From Paramarasmius palmivorus (taxonomy: Eukaryota; Basidiomycota; Agaricomycetes; Agaricales; Marasmiaceae): a stretch of 64,000 bases of DNA. The stretch is taken from positions 62,001 through 126,000 of the forward strand of contig JAYKXP010000089.1 of assembly GCA_037176845.1 (NCBI GenBank), read 5' to 3'. A program made the translations under genes and the position numbers. The notes beneath the pieces were generated by a model, which had not been told where the DNA came from, did no database searches, and saw nothing but the letters and a program-made list of their open reading frames with translations. Shown piece after piece: positions 12,752 to 23,299 of this stretch (position 1 is its first letter; the number at the start of each line of letters is the position of its first letter).

Positions 12752-13771
12752 ATGTCTATGGACGATTACTCAAAGATTTTCGAGCCACTCCAGAAGAACT
12801 GGGATATCGACACAGTTCTCGACGCAGTACAAAGTGTCAACTTCATCTCGGAGGTCAATTATACTTGGGAGAAACACGCGTGTGCACCAGTACTGCACAT
12901 TACCAACCGCCAGCCCGACAAACGGTTCTATGTGGTGATGGACTCGCTCGTACCTCCAAGGTTTACTGAAGGGATTTATCGCTGCTTTGAGTAAGTATCT
13001 CCGCATTAGCTTAAGAATTGATTTGCTCACCCTAATTCAGAGACGTTCAAGCTGCGTTTCCAGCCAACGACCCGGAGCCCAGCCATATCGTGATGGAGCA
13101 GCTCGAGACACTCGACGAAGCTATCAATTTCTTCAGGTCGAAGTGTCTGGAGGTGCATTCCACTGCTATCGGTATAGCTCAGCAGGAAAAGGAGTTCAAC
13201 GAGTGTGAGGCATATGAGGAAGCCGAAGAACATTTGTCACAGCTTAAGGCACGCATCGTTGCCTACGAGATGAAGAAACTGTATCCGAATGTCTTTAGCG
13301 GTGAGATCGGCATACCAGAATTATGGTTCCGTCACCGCACTCAAAGCGACCATGAAACCATGAGCGCCGCCGTACTCAGAAACCCTCGGGTCGTTCACGA
13401 AAAGTGCCATATGATGATTGGAGCTACAAGTCTACACAACAACAACGTATCACTCAACTTCCAGCGTGCTAATCCAAATCAGACATGGGGCTCAGTCGAA
13501 AATAACGACAACGGTAACGCAGTTTCTCCACCTTGGGCTGAATGGAATTTTTTTGTGGTAACCCCCAATGAGGAAGTATCGTTTAAACGTCTGTGAGTCG
13601 ATCCATTTTACTTGTTTTTTTTTTTGCAAACACTGACTGGCCTCAAGGAAAAAGGCGTATTGGGATATGTGGGAGAAACGACGACTTCTCCAAGATGCAG
13701 ATATGTTTTTGGCGAAATCAGCGAATGTAGCACGACGTGCTTATATTCGTCTACATACCAGCAACCGTTAG
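12752..13771 (+). CDS. Uncharacterised 304-aa protein, KDZ-element cargo
   Basis: Exons 12752-12990, 13041-13592 and 13648-13771 join in phase (305 codons). The protein is soluble, with an N-terminal globular part (DDYSKIFEPLQKNWDID), a Glu-rich probable coiled coil around residues 125-165 (ECEAYEEAEEHLSQLKARI), and a basic helical tail (YWDMWEKRRLLQDADMFLAK). No known domain is evident to me. The frame is clean through three exons, which suggests selection. It lies between the small basic protein and the large acidic protein and is probably another passenger or helper of the transposon. Confidence 0.65.
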
Positions 13772-13881
13772 CTATCTTGTCGAAAAGTTGTATGCCTGCC
13801 TTGAAATGAAATGAAAAATGTGACTTACATGTATATTACAGGAAATGTTCCGTGGAACGAACGTCTCATCGGCGACATTGG

Positions 13882-13975
13882 CCGCTGCAGTCAGGGTCCT
13901 CAACTTCCTAATTCGACCTAGGAGACCTCTCCGCTGCAGTCAGGGCTACAGTTTCCAAATCCGACAAGGGAAAAT
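13882..13975 (+). repeat. Imperfect direct repeat, two units of about 49 bp
   Basis: CCGCTGCAGTCAGGG occurs at 13882 and again at 13931, and each is followed by related sequence ending in AATTCGAC or AATCCGAC. It lies between two cargo genes and may mark a small tandem duplication in a leader region. Function unknown. Confidence 0.5.
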
Positions 13976-14139
13976 TCCGGTGAGCGTCTGTCTACTAATG
14001 GTGTCATCTTTCCCATTTATAACTATTTCACAGACCTCTGCTCGCTCCCCTTTTTTGGCATACTTCGCTCCTGGAAATCTCTTGTAAGCCACAACTGTCC
14101 TTTGTTTCTTGTTATTTTCCTGATTATCCTCTAGTCGAT

Positions 14140-17100
14140 ATGGGTAGGACAAAGTCGGCTAAAGTCAAGACGACCCAGAAATCACGCAAAGTCAAGTCAG
14201 GCAAGGCGAGCAGCAAGGAGACCAGCAAGGAGACACGTGGATGCAAGAGCTATTTCAAAGGCGCACGTCTCGCGTTCATGGAAACATCTTTGGATACATT
14301 TCTGTCCCTCCCTAAACGTGGACAGGCGTGTAAAGCATTTTGGCCGAAGTTCATGGCCGAGCTTCTTGAGAAGTTTCCCTTGTCAGACTATCCTCTGCCA
14401 CCAGACACGTTAGAGCCGCTCCCTCCTCTCACTAAGGAAGAACGAAATGCCATGACTTCCAAACAGAAGAAGAACCGGCTCAAAGCAGAACAGCGAAGGA
14501 AGGACCGTACAGATGAAAACCGATTGTTGGTGGTAAGTCTTTGTTAATATATCTTCTACAATATGACTGAAATCATACAGATAGCTCAGAACTGGTTTCG
14601 CTATCAGGAGTCGGTTGTTGACAAGGACTCAAATAATTTGTTCGAGTCCTTTCTACGCGACCTAAATGAGGTACCTGACCGTCCTCGTCGGCCTCAACTT
14701 CGTCACCATGTCGCTACCCATCCGAAATACAAGAAGCAAGTCGAAGAGCGTTCAAAAGAGACATGTCGTACAGACCGTCTACCTAGTCGAATGCAAGCTG
14801 CGAAGGACATTATTGAGGATATGCCAGAGACGGAGGTTACCGAACTGGAGAAAGAAATCGACGATGCGCATGGACTTCTCCTCGAAGAATACCATGAAAT
14901 CATGGAGGCCCGTAAAGCAGGGGGATCTTGCACACTGGACGACCAAGCCATGTAAGTCATACAGTCTTTGCATTGCTGAATTATAAAACTAACGGACGTT
15001 ATAGCTGCCGTGCAAATCTGACTCGCGTCATTCATCCTTTCCTCCACCTTATACGGAAGTATACTGGGCTTAATGTGATGTTCACTGCTGGACGATTCAA
15101 AGGGTTAGATGGGAACCAAGAGAAGTACGATTTTCTTACGTGAGTTTAGTTATGTTTGCTGCTTTTTTACCTTTCTGACTATTGAACGAAGGCTCTTCTC
15201 GGTCCCAGAAGGTGCTCCTGAGTGGGATCAATATCGGGTCGACGAATATAAGGATTATGGCAGGAAATGGTGCGCATGGACCCGTGCCGTTCACCAGTTC
15301 GAAACCAACCAAGCAAACGACAAATTGGCCGGCACCAGTGCAACCGACGTTACTGATTTGGCGAATGTGGACTCAACCACTATCTCAAAGGATGGCTCGG
15401 ATGCAATGTCGTCTTCCACTAAGACACTCCGAAAAGCACGTCCTGCCAAGGCCAGGTCTGACAAGGATTCTGAGGGCGAGACTTCGGACTCTGAGGAAGA
15501 GACCTCGGATTCTGAGGAAGAGACCTCGGATTCTGAGGATTCTGAGGAGGAAGGTGACGAGGAGAATCCGAACGAAGCAGGTGGCAGTGTAGCCAAGAGT
15601 CGACCGGGTGGAGCTATTGTATGCTTACCTCGCCATTCGCCAACCTGTGACTACGAAGAGGAACGGGCTTCGAACATTACAAGAAACAGGGCTATATTGG
15701 AAGACCTTCTTGCACAGATTCCTCCAGAAGAGTCGCCTTTCCAACTCTCAAAGCCGAAGCTCAAGAAAAAGAGCAAAGCCCAAGAGAAGTCGAATGGAAG
15801 GAGGATACCAGCTACAAGGAAGTCAGCACGTCTCAATAAGGTATGTTTATATTGTATTTCTATTTAGTTTTATCCTGACTTGTATCATTCAGACTACCAG
15901 TAACAACGAGGAATCCCCAGCTCCTCAGCTCGATGAAGCAGGGCCTTTTGTGACGGAAAATGCAGATGACGATAATAGCGGCATTCGCCCATCTACGTCA
16001 ACAACTCCTGACAACAGCTCAGATGGCTCGGTGGATGCACACAAGCCAGATCTTCCTTCCGCTGTCCCTTCCCAGAAATCTCCAGCACAGTCACAACCGT
16101 CTGAATCTCTGGAGCCTTCTCCAGAAGTTTCTCCAACACCAATGCCTTCTCAACCTCCCCCAGCATCTTCTCCCCCATCGGCACCCCCTTCTCCATCTTC
16201 ACCTTCACCGTCTCCATCTTCACCTTCTCTCGAATCCCCGTCAGCACCTCTGGAGATTCAAGACGAATTGCATGAGGACACGGTGGATGCAGAATTCCGT
16301 TCTGCCTGGTCTGATGTTAATACAGGTGGAATTGGAGATGCGAACTATCCCATTGAGGCATGTTCTGTTGAATGGATCCAGCAATATGCCAGGTTCTTGC
16401 TAGAGCTTCCTGAAGGCTGCGAAGAGAGGCCAAAAGCCTTTGTCGACTGTGTCTATTTGTGGATTACAGTCGAGGAACAACCCACTGCCTTCAGAGCACC
16501 GCGTTGATGGACTGAGATATTGGTTCAAGGCACATCGAACCCGACTTGTGAAGACTCCAAACGAAGTCAAGTTGGAGAAGATACGAGACCAGTTTTGGAC
16601 TTGGTTAGAAAATTGTGTACCGGAATGGATGCAGAAAGACGAAATGGGTCGAGTGCTTCCAGTTGGTGCTTCAGCAGAAGGCGATCCCGATTCCTTAGTC
16701 TGTCCAGGAACGTCAGGATTCGTACTCTTTTTGGTTGCTCTCCGTTGGTGGTGCGACGTCCGTGGTCCTGGAGATAGAGTTGGATTTTGGTTTGAGGCAG
16801 CGAAGTGTATTCACCTGCTTCTTGCTGGCCTTTTACTCCACCCGTAAGCGTCTATCTTCCTCTACCTTTTCTGATATCGCCTGATAATACGAGTTTGTTA
16901 GGCTTCCTGAGGACTCGCCATCACCTTCCCCAGATAATACATCTTCTGTATCAGCACCTCTGTCCAAGCGAAAGCAGCATGATGACTCACACCCTTCTGC
17001 TGCCCCAGAATCCTCAAAACGATGCCGAACAAAACCAAATGCAACCTCTACATCCAAGTGTTCCCCTGCAACTATATTAACCACTGTCAAGTCATCAAAT

Positions 17101-17166
17101 AGGCAAAATCCCCGAGTATCGCAATCTTCTGGATCGAGTTCTCGAAGGAGTAGGAAACGATCTTGA
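14140..17166 (+). CDS. Large acidic and proline-rich protein (about 920 aa), KDZ-element cargo, apparent frameshift
   Basis: Exons 14140-14532, 14581-14951, 15005-15139, 15192-15840, 15893-16843 and 16902-17166 fit phase if one extra base is skipped near 16,480. Upstream the frame reads CVYLWITVEE and downstream NNPLPSEHRVDGLRYW. The N-terminus is very basic (KSAKVKTTQKSRKVKSGK). The middle has a run of near-perfect 21-bp repeats encoding TSDSEEE-type acidic blocks (15478-15550), followed by a Pro/Ser-rich stretch (about 16080-16250) and a helical, Trp-rich C-terminal part with basic clusters (SKRKQ, SRRSRKRS). I do not recognise the family; composition suggests a nuclear, chromatin-associated protein. 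It is the last gene before the right end of the transposon and reads toward it. Confidence 0.6.
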
Positions 17167-17414
17167 GTTATAGGTCTTCTACAAGTCTGTATTGACAGGA
17201 TTGTTGGAGTGGGTACTTTGTGCTAATACGGAAATTTGGATCTTGAGGCCCGGCAGTTCAAGATATTGGTTTATCCGGCACCAAGATAGGTAAACATTTG
17301 AGTAAAATATATTTACCTGCCTAATATAGCTGTAAGCCTCATTTTTGAGTGTTTCGGCAGAGGTGCCGTTGGGAAGGGCCCCCCGGCATGTAATGCCCTT
17401 GAGTCAACCTAGAG

Positions 17415-17486
17415 TTAAACCCTGTCCTTTGTAAAGGACCTCTCGTTAAGAAAACGAGGTCCTTTACAAAGGTACTACACAGGCGG
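17415..17486 (-). repeat. Right terminal inverted repeat of the KDZ element
   Basis: Reverse-complemented it reads CCGCC-T-GTGTAGTAC, the palindrome at 17461-17472, a central palindrome built on CTCGTTTTCTTAACGAG, the palindrome at 17426-17437 and ACAGGGTTTA. The order is as in the left end, but the central palindrome has a different sequence. Palindromy is therefore kept while the sequence changed. Confidence 0.75.
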
Positions 17487-18436
17487 CTGTGAAGGCTGGG
17501 ACGTTCTGAAACAAAACAGGGCGATAACGTCCAATGATCGCAAGGGCAGCTTTGTTCTGGATCACCAGTTAGATGTGGGATTAGGGGTTGTTGCTTTCTT
17601 TACGCTCTTCTCTCAGTATGAATTCCCGAGATCTCTCTCATTGTTCAAAACACTGGCAAGTGCGTTAAAATCCTGTATTGGTGTGTTGAAAATTTATTGA
17701 TGCGGATGTACAGGAAAACAAAGCATTCACGGCGGCTGTGCGGGTGAGTATACCCTGTAGTACACCATGGTTGCATTGATCAAACAAGAACCGAAAAATT
17801 CTTGCTCTAGTCTCGTTTTACGGTGGACCCCATGTCCAAAGCACTGTTACTGGCAAATGGAGGTTCACCAGGCCCGCGCACGGTAACCTCAGACCGTGGA
17901 TGCTGTGACAACTACACCCAGGGGGAATACATGGATGAGCCAAAGGTATATCCCGGCAGAGGATAGGGACACGTGTATTGAGGGGGGCGGTGTTATATTA
18001 CAGTAGAGGAGCTCGATTGTGAGATGAAGTGTTACGGGAAAAGGGGATGAAGTTGGATTGGATGTATCGGACGTAAGGAGTGGAAGGGGAGTTCGAGTAC
18101 GCGCACTTCTACACCGGTGATGAGGATCCGTATCATTTCCATGTCTAGATAGTGCGGTTCACAGGTGTTAACACAGATGTACTTGTGTGGAATTAGGATG
18201 CCATGAAGGCTAGACCGCCTCTAGGACGAAACATCCAGTAGCGTTGTCGGTACTGTGGCAGTGGGATTGAGAATAAATTGCGGATAAAAGAAGATATTCG
18301 TACCTGATTCCAAAGCCGTGGTGGAACATTCAGCCGTACCGACCCGAAAGAGGCCCCTTTGGTCCCAGTATCTGCCTCCTTCGATACTGAATCAGACATC
18401 GGACCGCGAGCGACTATCGGATCGTGTGCAAATTTG
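17487..18436. other. No gene recognised
   Basis: Non-coding by my reading: short frames only, no family resemblance. It directly follows the right end of the KDZ element. CGGCGGCTGTG-like words appear near 17,484 and 17,730, but I could not turn them into a target-site duplication. Confidence 0.45.
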
Positions 18437-18660
18437 AGGACATATTCGTGTTTAAGATAAGAAGTCTCGTACCTTTGGAAAATGAAATTGGGGGCCAGTT
18501 TCTTGGGAGATCAGATGGAGTGCATAGAAAAGTCGGAGCAAAGCGAGTATGCCAACAGATGAACTTGAGGGCGTGCGTATGTGAATACATATTCCTGGAT
18601 AAAATAAGAAGCCTCGTACCTTTGGAAAACGAATTTGAGGGCGAGTTTCTTGGGATTGTC
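18437..18660 (+). repeat. Tandem repeat, two units offset by 147 bp
   Basis: ATAAGAAGTCTCGTACC at 18457 and ATAAGAAGCCTCGTACC at 18604 begin matching stretches (CTTTGGAAAA, then GTTTCTTGGGA), and similarity extends upstream (ACATATTC...AAGATAAG). The copies differ by scattered substitutions. Non-coding. Confidence 0.6.
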
Positions 18661-18668
18661 TTGAGAGA

Positions 18669-18917
18669 TCGGATGCGGATTCGTGTTGAAACGTTGACCC
18701 CTTCAGAAAAGGCTCCGTGCGCAGAGTATGACAACACCAGAGTTGCCATACCTACGATAAGGAGCTCCCAAAGTCGCTCACAGACGGATGCGGAATGGTG
18801 TTGAAACGTTGACCCTTGTCAGCCTACAAAAAGCGGAGAAAAGGCTCCGTGCGCAGAGTATGGCAACACCAGAGTTGCCATACTTACGATAACAGCTCCC
18901 TGCGACGCCAAAGTCGC
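18669..18917 (+). repeat. Tandem units of about 130 bp bearing CCAGA/CCAAA hairpins
   Basis: Two units share GTTGAAACGTTGACCC, GGCTCCGTGCGCAGAGTAT and a hairpin. The second unit holds a perfect 9-bp stem TATGGCAAC / GTTGCCATA around the loop ACCAGA (18859-18882) and, 19 bp later, GCGAC / GTCGC around GCCAAA (18902-18917). The first unit has the first hairpin with one mismatch (18727-18750) and a decayed second one. Confidence 0.65.
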
Positions 18918-19360
18918 TCACTGAAAATATCTTGAGAGTTGAGTGGGTGGATCGAGACTGGGTGGTATTGGGTCTTGAATGGGAAAGATAATTCACAGCA
19001 CGTGACTCAACCCTACTCTTGGACAAATAGGGTTTATTTGAGGCTTACGGCTAATACTAAGACTTTGGAGTGCTTGTCCTGGCGCTCAGTTCAGGGTAAC
19101 ATGGGAATAGTAGAAAAAAAGTTGTACAGTGAGGGATCTATTTTATAGTAACAGATAGTCATTGGCCACAGGGTAAGTAGAATTATAGCAACCTAAATTT
19201 GTGTCTATTTGGACGGTATTTCCAACCTGGATGTATATAAAAAGGCATGCCTCCTCGTTGGGTTATGTGAGCATAATGCAGATTTCGAGTCTGGTACAGA
19301 ACGTTCGTCAACTGCCTGTCGACGGAAACACCATCCCGTGCGTAGTCTTGTAACCAGCTA

Positions 19361-19931
19361 TTGCCATTGTCGGAACTTATACTCGCAAACAGGTCGCCCT
19401 CCTTCAACGCAGCCACCATCGCTGAGGGGCTGGAATTCCAAGTTTTGTATGACAATGAATACACCCAGGTGGATGTGGATAGGCTGAGACGTATCCTCGT
19501 CCAATTTCTCCGGGGCAAGGGTTCTTTTGAGTCAAGCTGGGAATGGATCAATTTTCCAGCAGAATGGGACGAGTCTCAACGTCGCTGTGGAGTGTTTTTG
19601 TCTGCCGCGTCCTGGTTGGACGAGCCAGTCACATTTCCCTTGAAGGTTCGTGAATCACTCAAACTCCTGCTTCTCGGGCTTAGCCGCAGTATAGGTGTAC
19701 GTGCATAACTTGGAAGACGTTCTCTGTGAATCTCGTATTTATTTTGGACCTTCGGAGGAAGATGATTGGAACAGAGTGTTGAACATCGAGCTGGATGCAG
19801 AGCTATCAGATACCTTACTCAATCGCAGGGCTGCGAATGATTGGTTGCTGGCGGCATTAGTGGATTGCATCCGAAAGGATGCTGCCGCCGTTGAGAATGA
19901 AGAATGGTTTGAGGTCCCTTATCGATTCTAG
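19361..19931 (+). CDS. Hypothetical protein exons, incomplete
   Basis: Two open stretches (about 19354-19708 and 19695-19931) in neighbouring frames look coding: the first has VLYDNEYTQVDVDRLRRIL and WEWINFPAEWDESQRR, the second EEDDWNRVLNIELDAELSDT and ends at a stop at 19929-19931. Neither has a convincing ATG, so an upstream exon and either an intron or a frameshift near 19,700 are needed. Similar composition, shared strand and close spacing suggest one gene. I do not recognise the family and no domain is evident. Confidence 0.35.
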
Positions 19932-20245
19932 ACCCCCTAGGGTTGTCGGTACATCCTTGTAACAGCCTCAAATTCATCTACTAGATTTAGTTAGAATATG
20001 TCAAAACAGAGGCAAATTTGGGGTTGAACACTTACAGCGGTCTCTGGCCCTCAATCTCCCTAAATGATTCTCCAGATTGTTATTCCGAGTCGCGCTGCTC
20101 GCACAGGTCTTTTTGTGCGTGCGACAGGATCGCATCGATTTTCCTCGCGAGGTACTACATTGGCTGTTCACCGCGTTGACCATTGCCTTCCTCACATTGA
20201 TAGACGATGCAACCTGCTGGTTCATATACTTTGCGGTTCACTGCA

Positions 20246-21850
20246 ATGCAGAGACTGAGGACTTCTGTAGGGAACACTGAACAGGAGTTGATTGTTCAAG
20301 CGATTGAAGAAGAGATTTCGAGATTGTCCAAATGACGGGACCAGCTGCGGCAGAGTTCGCAACACAGTTCTTCGAGTGGAGACCAGAGACTGCTTGGAGT
20401 AGCGGTGGATCGTGCCAATGGGGATGTCTTGGGGGAGATATTCGGCTATTGTTCGATGCAAGGACCAGATGTACCTCTGGTATTGGGAGGCGTGTGTCGC
20501 AAATGGCGTGGAGTAGCGATGGCCACAACGAGGTTATGGGAACACATCTACATCAATCTTCCAGGAAGTCGTTGGAGTACAGAGGATGCTAGTGAAGAGT
20601 TGTATGAGGAATTTCGCAAAGTGATGGAGAAGAAGAAGGGGAGACTGGAGTGCTGGTTGGCTCGGTCGGGCAGAGTTCCTCTCACAGTAACTTTCTTCGC
20701 GGGGAGCTTTCCACGAACGGAGGATGACTGGGACGGCTTTGTCTCCCTACAACATGATTTCACAAGGCTCATCGTCTTCCACGCAACCCACGTGCGTTGC
20801 CTAACGCTGAGGGCGCCGACATACCTTCGCGACATTTTTGGCGATTGTGGGGACCTCAGAATTTTGGAGTCTTTCACGCTTCTGGAGAGCCCAGAACCGA
20901 TGTCATACTTGGAGTACAACGGGGAGAGGATTTACGACATCGATTCCTGTTTGCGATCTCCAGCACTTCGATCTTTGACACTGAGGGGCGACTTCGACTT
21001 AGTATGCCTGCCTATTCCATGGAGTGTCTTGACGGAGGTTGTGGCAAGCGAACTGGGGGGCACTCGTGGCTCGAAAGCGTTGCAGATGCTCTCCTCTGGT
21101 GTTCCTTGCCTTCGCTCACTCCGTATCACGTTGCGGGACCTGGATTCCGATTACGAGAGAGTGCCACAGTGCATCTTTCCAAGCCTGGAGGAGCTGTTTT
21201 TGGAGATCAGGTTCGTAGGGACTGCTGGCGTGAAGCGGTCTTTGAAGGTGCTCGGATCTTCGTTAGTCACCGGACAACTGAGGATCTTCGAGGCAAGCTG
21301 TGGTCGGACAAACACGAAGATGATAGAAGAGTGGCCATTTGAGTTCATACTGGCACCGCACTGCTTGAGTTTGCAGTCGGTATGTATCAACTTGGCAGGA
21401 CTCACTACTGGTGCCATTGTCGATATTCTCATTCACCTTCCCTCGCTCGCCTCCCTCAAAATGGGCCTGATCCCGCCGGAAATCATGCGTGAGACGCTTT
21501 CGGCACTAGCAACGCTTCACGGGGACAGTCCACTATGTCCCAATTTATCAGAAATTCGGTTGGACCTGACACATGCACACGAACAATGCATCTCCAACGT
21601 GTGTGAGGAGGCCTTGGGTTTGGCAGAGAGATGTGCTGAACCGATGCGTATCAGAAAGGTATGGGGGAGGTCAATAACCTTTCCGAGGAGTCGACCACTG
21701 GCAGACCGAGTGCGGTCGTTGAGAGAGAAGGGGTTGACTATAGATTGGTTGTACTACAGCAAGAAACAGGAGGTGGGAGGGTCGTTCGAGTACCATGATC
21801 ACGACACGGACGAGGAGGCAGTAGCGTTTCAAAGTCCGTTTCGTGTTTAG
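20246..21850 (+). pseudogene. F-box protein with leucine-rich-like C-terminal region; in-frame TGA near the start
   Basis: A single long frame (about 481 codons after the stop) has the mushroom F-box pattern: VLGEIFGYCS, then VCRKWRGVAMATTRLWEHI, which binds Skp1 in SCF ubiquitin ligases. After it come many leucine-rich stretches that normally recognise substrates (LRSLTLRG, LRSLRITLRDL, FPSLEELFLEI). In the same frame upstream, an ATG at 20246 opens a short coiled-coil lead (EQELIVQAIEEEISRLSK) that is usual in this family, but TGA at 20333-20335 interrupts it before RDQLRQ. The next in-frame ATG (about 20457) would remove half of the F-box. Thus the gene is likely dead or recently damaged, unless an intron bypasses the stop. 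Flanked on both sides by the hairpin repeats. Confidence 0.7.
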
Positions 21851-22100
21851 TAATGTTGTACAGTATGCATGACAGGTTATGAACAAGGGTGTTATGATCT
21901 ACAATAGGGTTAGTGAGGAGCGGCGGGGAAATGGACTATCTCGTACAGTTTACTAGAGTCTTTGATATGAGTTCGTATCACATCTTGTTAAAACGGTTAA
22001 ATGGTCTGTTGACTGGTGTAAGAGGGGAATCAGCAACGAAAACGTGGATTCTCATACCAAGGCAAGCGAGATGGGTGAAAAAGAATGTGAGGCGTGGAGT
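21851..22100. other. Short non-coding gap
   Basis: Downstream region of the F-box gene; no gene recognised before the hairpin repeats begin near 22,106. Confidence 0.4.
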
Positions 22101-22105
22101 CTAAC

Positions 22106-22620
22106 AGTAGCAACACCAGAGTTGCCCTGGTTCAGGGGAGTATACGACACCAAAGTCGCAAATCATGTACGGAGGTGGTAGTGGGAAGGAGAAATGTTTT
22201 GGAAGACCACGTGCCTAAGCGGCTAAACCTCCAGTATCAATTGACGTAAGTCCTAGTCCTTCTCTAAACATCCTTCACTCACCTTGCATCCTTCACCTCG
22301 CATTCGTCTCCTCTGTGCCCTGACTTTGGTGTCAGTGCAGAGGGGTAACAGAACTCTGGTGTTCTGTTAGGTCATATTTAGAGCTGAGTGATGTGATTGG
22401 AGGTGAGTTACGATCACGGTGGTGAATGTAGATTCTAAATGAAAGTTGCTGACTTTGGTGTCAGTGCCAGAGGGATAACAGGACTCTGGTGTTCTGTTAG
22501 GCCGTATTCAAGTGCAGTATGAACCATGATGTGTTTACAGGTAAATTACCATCGCGGTGGTGAACATATCTCAGTCAGATTCTAAATGAAGTTTACAGGT
22601 ACCTTGACTTTGGTTTCGGA
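22106..22620 (-). repeat. Hairpin repeat cluster, partly inverted relative to the copy at 18.7-18.9 kb
   Basis: One module at 22110-22158 has GCAAC/ACCAGA/GTTGC then CGAC/ACCAAA/GTCG. Two tandem modules about 129 bp apart, read on the other strand, have CTGAC/TTTGGT/GTCAG (22320-22335 and 22449-22464) followed by AACAGAAC/TCTGGT/GTTCTGTT (22347-22368) or its one-change copy (22477-22498). A decayed copy lies near 22,605. Stems change but stay paired; loops stay nearly fixed. Confidence 0.65.
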
Positions 22621-23299
22621 GCAGCAGAGGGGTAAATCCTGGTTTCGGTTGGGAGGTAGTTCTGATTTATTGGGTTTGGGAAAGAGAGGATCCATGGTCT
22701 GTTTTGTAGGTGGTTTACTGGTGAACGTATTTGCGAATCTGATTGAAGGTGACAGGTTCTGGGAAGTCTTGGGAGAATTTGAACTGGGGATTGGCAGATT
22801 GTTTGTGCGGGCAATTGTGAACGGTGTCTGGTCAGTTACACAGAATAGCCCTCTCCTTCGTTGAACTGAAACCTTCTTCAGAGATGCGTTCAGGTCTGGG
22901 CCGACCCACCACCGCTTTTGTTGTTATTGACACCGTTTTGTAACACCCATGCGCAAATAACGGTGCATAAGACTGCGCGAATTCGACCTACTGACGTGTC
23001 TTTCGGACGATACGATAATATGGGACTTGTTGCGGTTCTTATGCAACATTCACTTGATCGCATGAGCACCGTGATATATCTCTGCGATGTTTGTCAATGA
23101 GGTGAAAACATTGAGACTCCTACTTTTCTTTGCTGAGAATACCAAATCACGTCCGAAAACGACGGTTTGACTTGCTTCAATGTCGGACGCTAGGTAGCGT
23201 TTATCTGGAGTAGATTTCGACCCAGCGAGGAGTCGCGCACGAGCATCCGTGCGCTACGCCGGTCGTTCTCCGCGGAATTCAGCTCAAACTCGCGATAGG
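22621..23299. other. No gene recognised
   Basis: Short frames only, for example 22586-22864 on the plus strand. Nothing I can assign. Confidence 0.4.

Larger units (their letters stand above)
5413..17486. mobile_element. KDZ-class DNA transposon with TET/JBP cargo (about 12.07 kb)
   Basis: The element is defined by inverted ends (5,413 onward and up to 17,486) that share CCGCC, then GTGTAGTACCTTTG, and a second palindrome block. It encloses a KDZ transposase, a TET/JBP dioxygenase and three further spliced genes, with no foreign gene among them. Linkage of Kyakuja-Dileera-Zisupton transposases with TET/JBP oxygenases in mushrooms is established (Iyer and colleagues, 2014). I could not find a clean target-site duplication: the 8 bases outside the two ends do not match, so the exact boundaries, or an intact insertion, remain unproven. 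The transposase and the last cargo gene each need one frameshift, so this copy is probably dead or dying although the coding frames are otherwise long and clean. Confidence 0.75.

Noticed and set aside
15291..15596. Ser/Glu-rich open frame on the minus strand
   Set aside because: It is the shadow of the acidic tandem repeat in the plus-strand cargo gene.
5405..17495. A target-site duplication for the KDZ element
   Set aside because: The bases directly outside the inverted ends do not match in direct orientation for either possible end choice, so none is claimed.
20797..21342. Open plus-strand frame of 181 codons
   Set aside because: It overlaps the F-box gene in another frame and has no own support.
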